From the NCBI GenBank assembly GCA_024235955.1, contig JACKLJ010000003.1, forward strand, positions 1 to 64,000: a stretch of 64,000 nt of DNA, read 5' to 3'. The DNA is from Burkholderiaceae bacterium. GTDB taxonomy: Bacteria; Pseudomonadota; Gammaproteobacteria; Burkholderiales; Burkholderiaceae_C. The first letter of the stretch is position 1, and each line of letters opens with the position of its first letter. The notes under the pieces are model-generated. The model did not search any database, had not been told where the DNA came from, and saw only the letters and a list, made by a program, of their open reading frames with translations. This document shows, in pieces, positions 58,785 to 64,000 of the stretch. The position numbers and the translations under genes were made by a program.

Positions 58785-59996
58785 ATGCCGCCCATGATCG
58801 AAGCCAGCGACGTCGAACAGGCCGCCCGCCGCTTGCAGGGGCAGGTGCAGGACACGCCCTGCCTGCCTTCGCGCACGCTGTCGCAGATCACCGGCGCCGA
58901 GGTGTTCCTGAAGTTCGAGAACCACCAGTTCACGGCCTCCTTCAAGGAGCGTGGGGCCTGCAACAAACTGGTGCAGCTGTCCGACGCGGAGCGCGCCCGC
59001 GGCGTGGTGGCCATGAGCGCGGGCAACCACGCGCAGGGCGTGGCCTACCACGCGCAGCGGCTGGGCATGCGGGCGGTGATCGTGATGCCGCGCTTCACGC
59101 CCGGCGTGAAGGTGGAGCGCACGCGCGGCTTCGGTGCCGAGATCGTGCTGCACGGCGACACGCTGGACGCCGCCCGCGCCCACGCGCTGGCGCTGGCCGA
59201 GCAGCAAGGCCTGACCTTCGTCCACCCCTACGACGACGAAGCCATCATGGCCGGCCAGGGCACGGTGGCGCTGGAAATGCTGCGCGCCGTGCCCGATCTG
59301 GATGCGCTGGTGGTCTCGGTGGGCGGCGGCGGGCTGATCGGCGGCATGGCCACGGCGGCCAAGGCGCTGTCGCCGCGCATCCGCGTGACGGGCGTGCAGG
59401 TGGCGCGCTTCGCCGGCATGGTGAACGCCGTGCAGGGCACGCAGCACCCCATGGGCGCCAGCACCATCGCCGAGGGCATCGCCGTGGCCACACCCGGCAG
59501 GCTGTGCGCCGAGGTCGTGCGCCAGCGCGTGGATGACCTGCTGCTGGTGGACGAGGGCGATATCGAGCAGGCCATCGTGCTGCTGCTGGAGATCGAGAAG
59601 ACCCTGGCCGAAGGCGCGGGCGCGGCCGGGCTGGCGGCGCTGCTGCGGTATCCGGAGCGCTTTCGCGGGCAGAAGGTCGGGCTGGTGCTGTCGGGCGGCA
59701 ACATCGACCCGCAGCTGCTGGCGCAGATCATCGGCCGCGGGCTGGTGCGATCGGGCCGGCTGGTGCGGGTGGCCGTGAGCGCGCGCGACGTGCCGGGCAC
59801 GCTGGCGCGCATCACCGCCATCGTGGCCGAAGCCGGCGCCAACATCGACGAGGTGCACCATCAGCGCGCCTTCACCCTGCTGGCGGCGCAGAGCGTGGAG
59901 ATCGAGATGGTGCTGCAGACGCGCGGCCCCCAGCACGTTGAGGAAGTGCTGCAGGCGCTGGCCGCGCAGGGCATCGAGGCGCGGCGCATCAGCTAG
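58785..59996 (+). CDS. Threonine ammonia-lyase with C-terminal ACT domain
   Basis: A 403-residue PLP enzyme that turns threonine into 2-oxobutyrate and ammonia (serine also possible). The PLP lysine lies in ASFKERGACNKL, the phosphate loop is VSVGGGGLIGGMATAAK, and NHAQGVAYHAQRLG is standard. From about residue 330 an ACT domain follows (VAVSARDVPGTLARITAIVA). The length and single ACT domain correspond to the short TdcB-like or IlvA1-like class. Start 58785 or 58794. Confidence 0.94.
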   Translation: MPPMIEASDVEQAARRLQGQVQDTPCLPSRTLSQITGAEVFLKFENHQFTASFKERGACNKLVQLSDAERARGVVAMSAGNHAQGVAYHAQRLGMRAVIVMPRFTPGVKVERTRGFGAEIVLHGDTLDAARAHALALAEQQGLTFVHPYDDEAIMAGQGTVALEMLRAVPDLDALVVSVGGGGLIGGMATAAKALSPRIRVTGVQVARFAGMVNAVQGTQHPMGASTIAEGIAVATPGRLCAEVVRQRVDDLLLVDEGDIEQAIVLLLEIEKTLAEGAGAAGLAALLRYPERFRGQKVGLVLSGGNIDPQLLAQIIGRGLVRSGRLVRVAVSARDVPGTLARITAIVAEAGANIDEVHHQRAFTLLAAQSVEIEMVLQTRGPQHVEEVLQALAAQGIEARRIS

Positions 59997-59999
59997 GGA

Positions 60000-60067
60000 T
60001 TTTCAAGGCCAAACTGGCCTCCGGCCGGCTCCAGGCGGGCGCAGGCAGCTCCTGATTTCAGAGCTGT
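60000..60067 (+). repeat. Family-1 palindromic repeat, copy 15
   Basis: Starts four bases after the threonine-lyase TAG: TTTTCAAGGCCAAACTGGCC, TCCGGCCGGCTCCAGGCGGG, CGCAGGCAGCTCCTGATTTC. The second palindrome is the CTCCTG variant, as in the copies inside recQ and metH. Confidence 0.82.
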
Positions 60068-60115
60068 TGAGGGTATTCTGCTGCGCGCCGCCCGGCTTCG
60101 TAAAATAGCGCCTGT

Positions 60116-60198
60116 CTCTCCAAGGAGCGTTGCAGCGGCGGCCCGTGCGGCCCGGCCAGGCTTGGAGGGGCTGCTTTCCACTATGCAACGACGCTCAT
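60116..60198 (+). promoter_or_regulatory. S-adenosylhomocysteine riboswitch
   Basis: The RNA matches the SAH riboswitch consensus. P1: CTCCAAG (60118-60124) pairs with CTTGGAG (60161-60167). The pseudoknot strand GAGCGTTGC (60125-60133) pairs with GCAACGACGCTC (60185-60196). A GC-rich P2 (GGCCCGTGCGGCC) lies between. A -10-like TAAAAT is at 60101-60106. SAH riboswitches turn on MetH/AhcY genes when SAH accumulates. It ends 18 bases before the start of the MetH distal gene. An ATG at 60183 is inside the riboswitch and is not the start. Confidence 0.88.
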
Positions 60199-60215
60199 CC
60201 CCGCAGATCCCCGTG

Positions 60216-63044
<2,829 letters not shown>

Positions 63045-63048
63045 GAAC

Positions 63049-63546
63049 CTAGCGCCGCGCCGCCCAGAACGCCCGGTGCACCGCGGCGATCCCGGCTTCC
63101 ACCTCGGGCACGGGGCCGATGACCTCGATGGGCTTCTGGCCGTGGGCGAAGACTTCGCGGCAGGGCAGGTCCATGGTGGGGTTCTCGCCGTGGTTACCGG
63201 TGAGCTCGAGCAGGCGCCGCTCGGTCATGCCGTAGACCACGCGGCCGATGTGCGCCCAGTACTGCGTGCCGGCGCACATGGCGCAGGGCTCCACGGTGGT
63301 CACCAGGGTGCACTGCCACAGGTAGTCGGCCGGCCAGCGCAGGGCGGCGGCGCGCGCCAGCTCGCTTTCTGCGTGGCGCACGGTGTCGACGTTGCCCTGC
63401 TCCAGCAGCACGGTGTCGCCATCCGGCGCCAGCAGCAGGGCGCCGAACGGGTGGTGGCCGGCGGCCTGCGCCTGCTCCGCCACGGCGATGGCCCGGCGCA
63501 GCGCGGCCAGCACCTGCGCGGGCGCCAGGGCCGGCCGCACGCTCAA
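63049..63546 (-). CDS. Nucleoside/nucleobase deaminase (CDA-fold)
   Basis: A protein of about 165 residues of the tRNA-adenosine/guanine deaminase group. The zinc motifs HAESELARAA and EPCAMCAGTQYWAHI are complete, and the GRVVYGMTERRLLELTG segment follows. PFGALLLAPDG at the front is typical. Start is probably the TTG overlapping the upstream permease stop (TTGA at 63543-63546) or the GTG at 63540. Located after a permease, so it may act on an imported nucleobase; substrate not determinable. Convergent with metH with four bases between the stops. Confidence 0.85.
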   Translation of the reverse strand: MSVRPALAPAQVLAALRRAIAVAEQAQAAGHHPFGALLLAPDGDTVLLEQGNVDTVRHAESELARAAALRWPADYLWQCTLVTTVEPCAMCAGTQYWAHIGRVVYGMTERRLLELTGNHGENPTMDLPCREVFAHGQKPIEVIGPVPEVEAGIAAVHRAFWAARR

Positions 63547-64000
63547 TGGTTCTGCGAGCCGCGGTGGGCCCAGGCCGTGGTGTGCTTCTCGACGAAGCTG
63601 AACAGCTCGTACATCGCCATCGCCATCGCACCCACCACCAGCAGGCCGGCGAAGGCCAGGCCCATCTGCATGGAGGAGCCGGCGGAGATCAGCAGGTAGC
63701 CGATGCCCTCGTTGGCGGCCGTCATCTCCGACACCGTGGTGCCCACGAAGGCCAGCGTGATGGCCACCTTGAGCGAACCCCAGAAGTAGGGCATGGAGCG
63801 CGGCAGGCCGACCTTGGTGAGCACGTCCCAGCGCTTGGCGCCCAGCACGCGCAGCACGTCTTCCAGCTCCGGCTCCAGCGTGGCCAGGCCGGTGGCGATG
63901 TTCACCGTGATGGGGAAGAACGAGATCAAGAAGGCCGTCAGCACCGCCGGGCCCACGCCGATGCCGAACCACACCACCAGGATCGGGATGAAGGCCGCCT
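63543..64000 (-). CDS. ABC importer permease, NitT/SsuC-like (truncated by window edge)
   Basis: The C-terminal 152 codons of a BPD_transp_1 permease. Visible are FIPILVVWFGIGVGPAVLTA, VLRVLGAKRWDVLTKVGLPR (coupling loop) and a final helix MYELFSFVEKHT. The 5' end lies beyond 64000. The deaminase gene starts inside or next to its stop codon. It seems to belong to another small import/catabolic unit that continues to the right. Confidence 0.9.
   Translation of the reverse strand, partial: AAFIPILVVWFGIGVGPAVLTAFLISFFPITVNIATGLATLEPELEDVLRVLGAKRWDVLTKVGLPRSMPYFWGSLKVAITLAFVGTTVSEMTAANEGIGYLLISAGSSMQMGLAFAGLLVVGAMAMAMYELFSFVEKHTTAWAHRGSQNH

Noticed and set aside
60162..60215. Earlier start for the distal MetH gene at 60162 or 60183
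   Set aside because: Both ATG codons lie inside the SAH riboswitch aptamer; the MetH family sequence begins after 60216.

Overview
The window is a very GC-rich stretch of a bacterial chromosome, most likely from a betaproteobacterium of the family Comamonadaceae. The signs are a methionine synthase split into two genes, several solo Bug/TctC-type binding proteins, a five-enzyme hut pathway using HutF and HutG, and a dense family of short palindromic intergenic repeats of a kind I associate with comamonad genomes. The assignment rests on gene content and sequence style only. I saw no tRNA, rRNA, CRISPR array or intact insertion sequence.

Left part (1-16.8 kb). After a repeat, a UspA-family protein and a metallophosphoesterase, one long leftward transcription unit (16296 down to 1769) encodes what reads as a ureide-nitrogen scavenging pathway. 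It has biuret hydrolase (BiuH), a second cysteine hydrolase of the same fold (possibly acting on triuret), the AtzE/AtzG/AtzH carboxybiuret module, allophanate hydrolase AtzF, a formamidase, two complete ABC importers (one BMP/nucleoside-type, one NitT/SsuABC-type) and a GntR/FadR-type regulator at the distal end. Cyanuric acid hydrolase (AtzD) is absent from the window. Near-identical CTTGnATACAAG sites lie before atzF and before the BMP binding-protein gene.

Middle part (16.5-34.3 kb). This holds a 57-residue orphan protein behind a striking palindrome, a repeat-rich gene-free stretch, two divergent Bug-type binding proteins, GTP-dependent PEP carboxykinase with a clear terminator, a tiny membrane protein, a 265-bp MITE-like element, a hotdog thioesterase, an MscS-type channel protein, a two-domain AAA+ ATPase, a zeta-toxin/Phd-antitoxin pair separated by two repeats, a multicopper oxidase, a membrane-anchored Mrr-like protein and RecQ.

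Hut region (34.5-48.1 kb). A NitT-type ABC importer, HutC, HutH and HutU form the first block. Perfect or near-perfect TGTCTAGACA palindromes precede the transporter and hutH. A second block has an IclR regulator, an amino-acid binding protein and permease without an ATPase, HutD, HutI, HutF and HutG. Together they convert histidine to glutamate through formiminoglutamate and N-formylglutamate.

Right part (48.2-64 kb). The two halves of MetH lie about 11 kb apart. Only the distal half carries an S-adenosylhomocysteine riboswitch. Between them are a glycolipid-binding-family protein, an A+T-richer island with a divergent protein kinase, a phosphopantetheinyl transferase, outer-membrane phospholipase A, a Pls/PosA-type non-ribosomal peptide synthetase, a PACE efflux protein and a threonine ammonia-lyase. 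The window ends in a nucleoside-deaminase-like gene and a truncated NitT-type permease gene.

Repeats run through all of this. Sixteen copies of one palindromic element (family 1) are present, many fused to the stop codon of the preceding gene. Three lie in frame inside recQ, metH and the phosphopantetheinyl transferase gene. The recQ and metH copies are read in the same frame and give related peptides.
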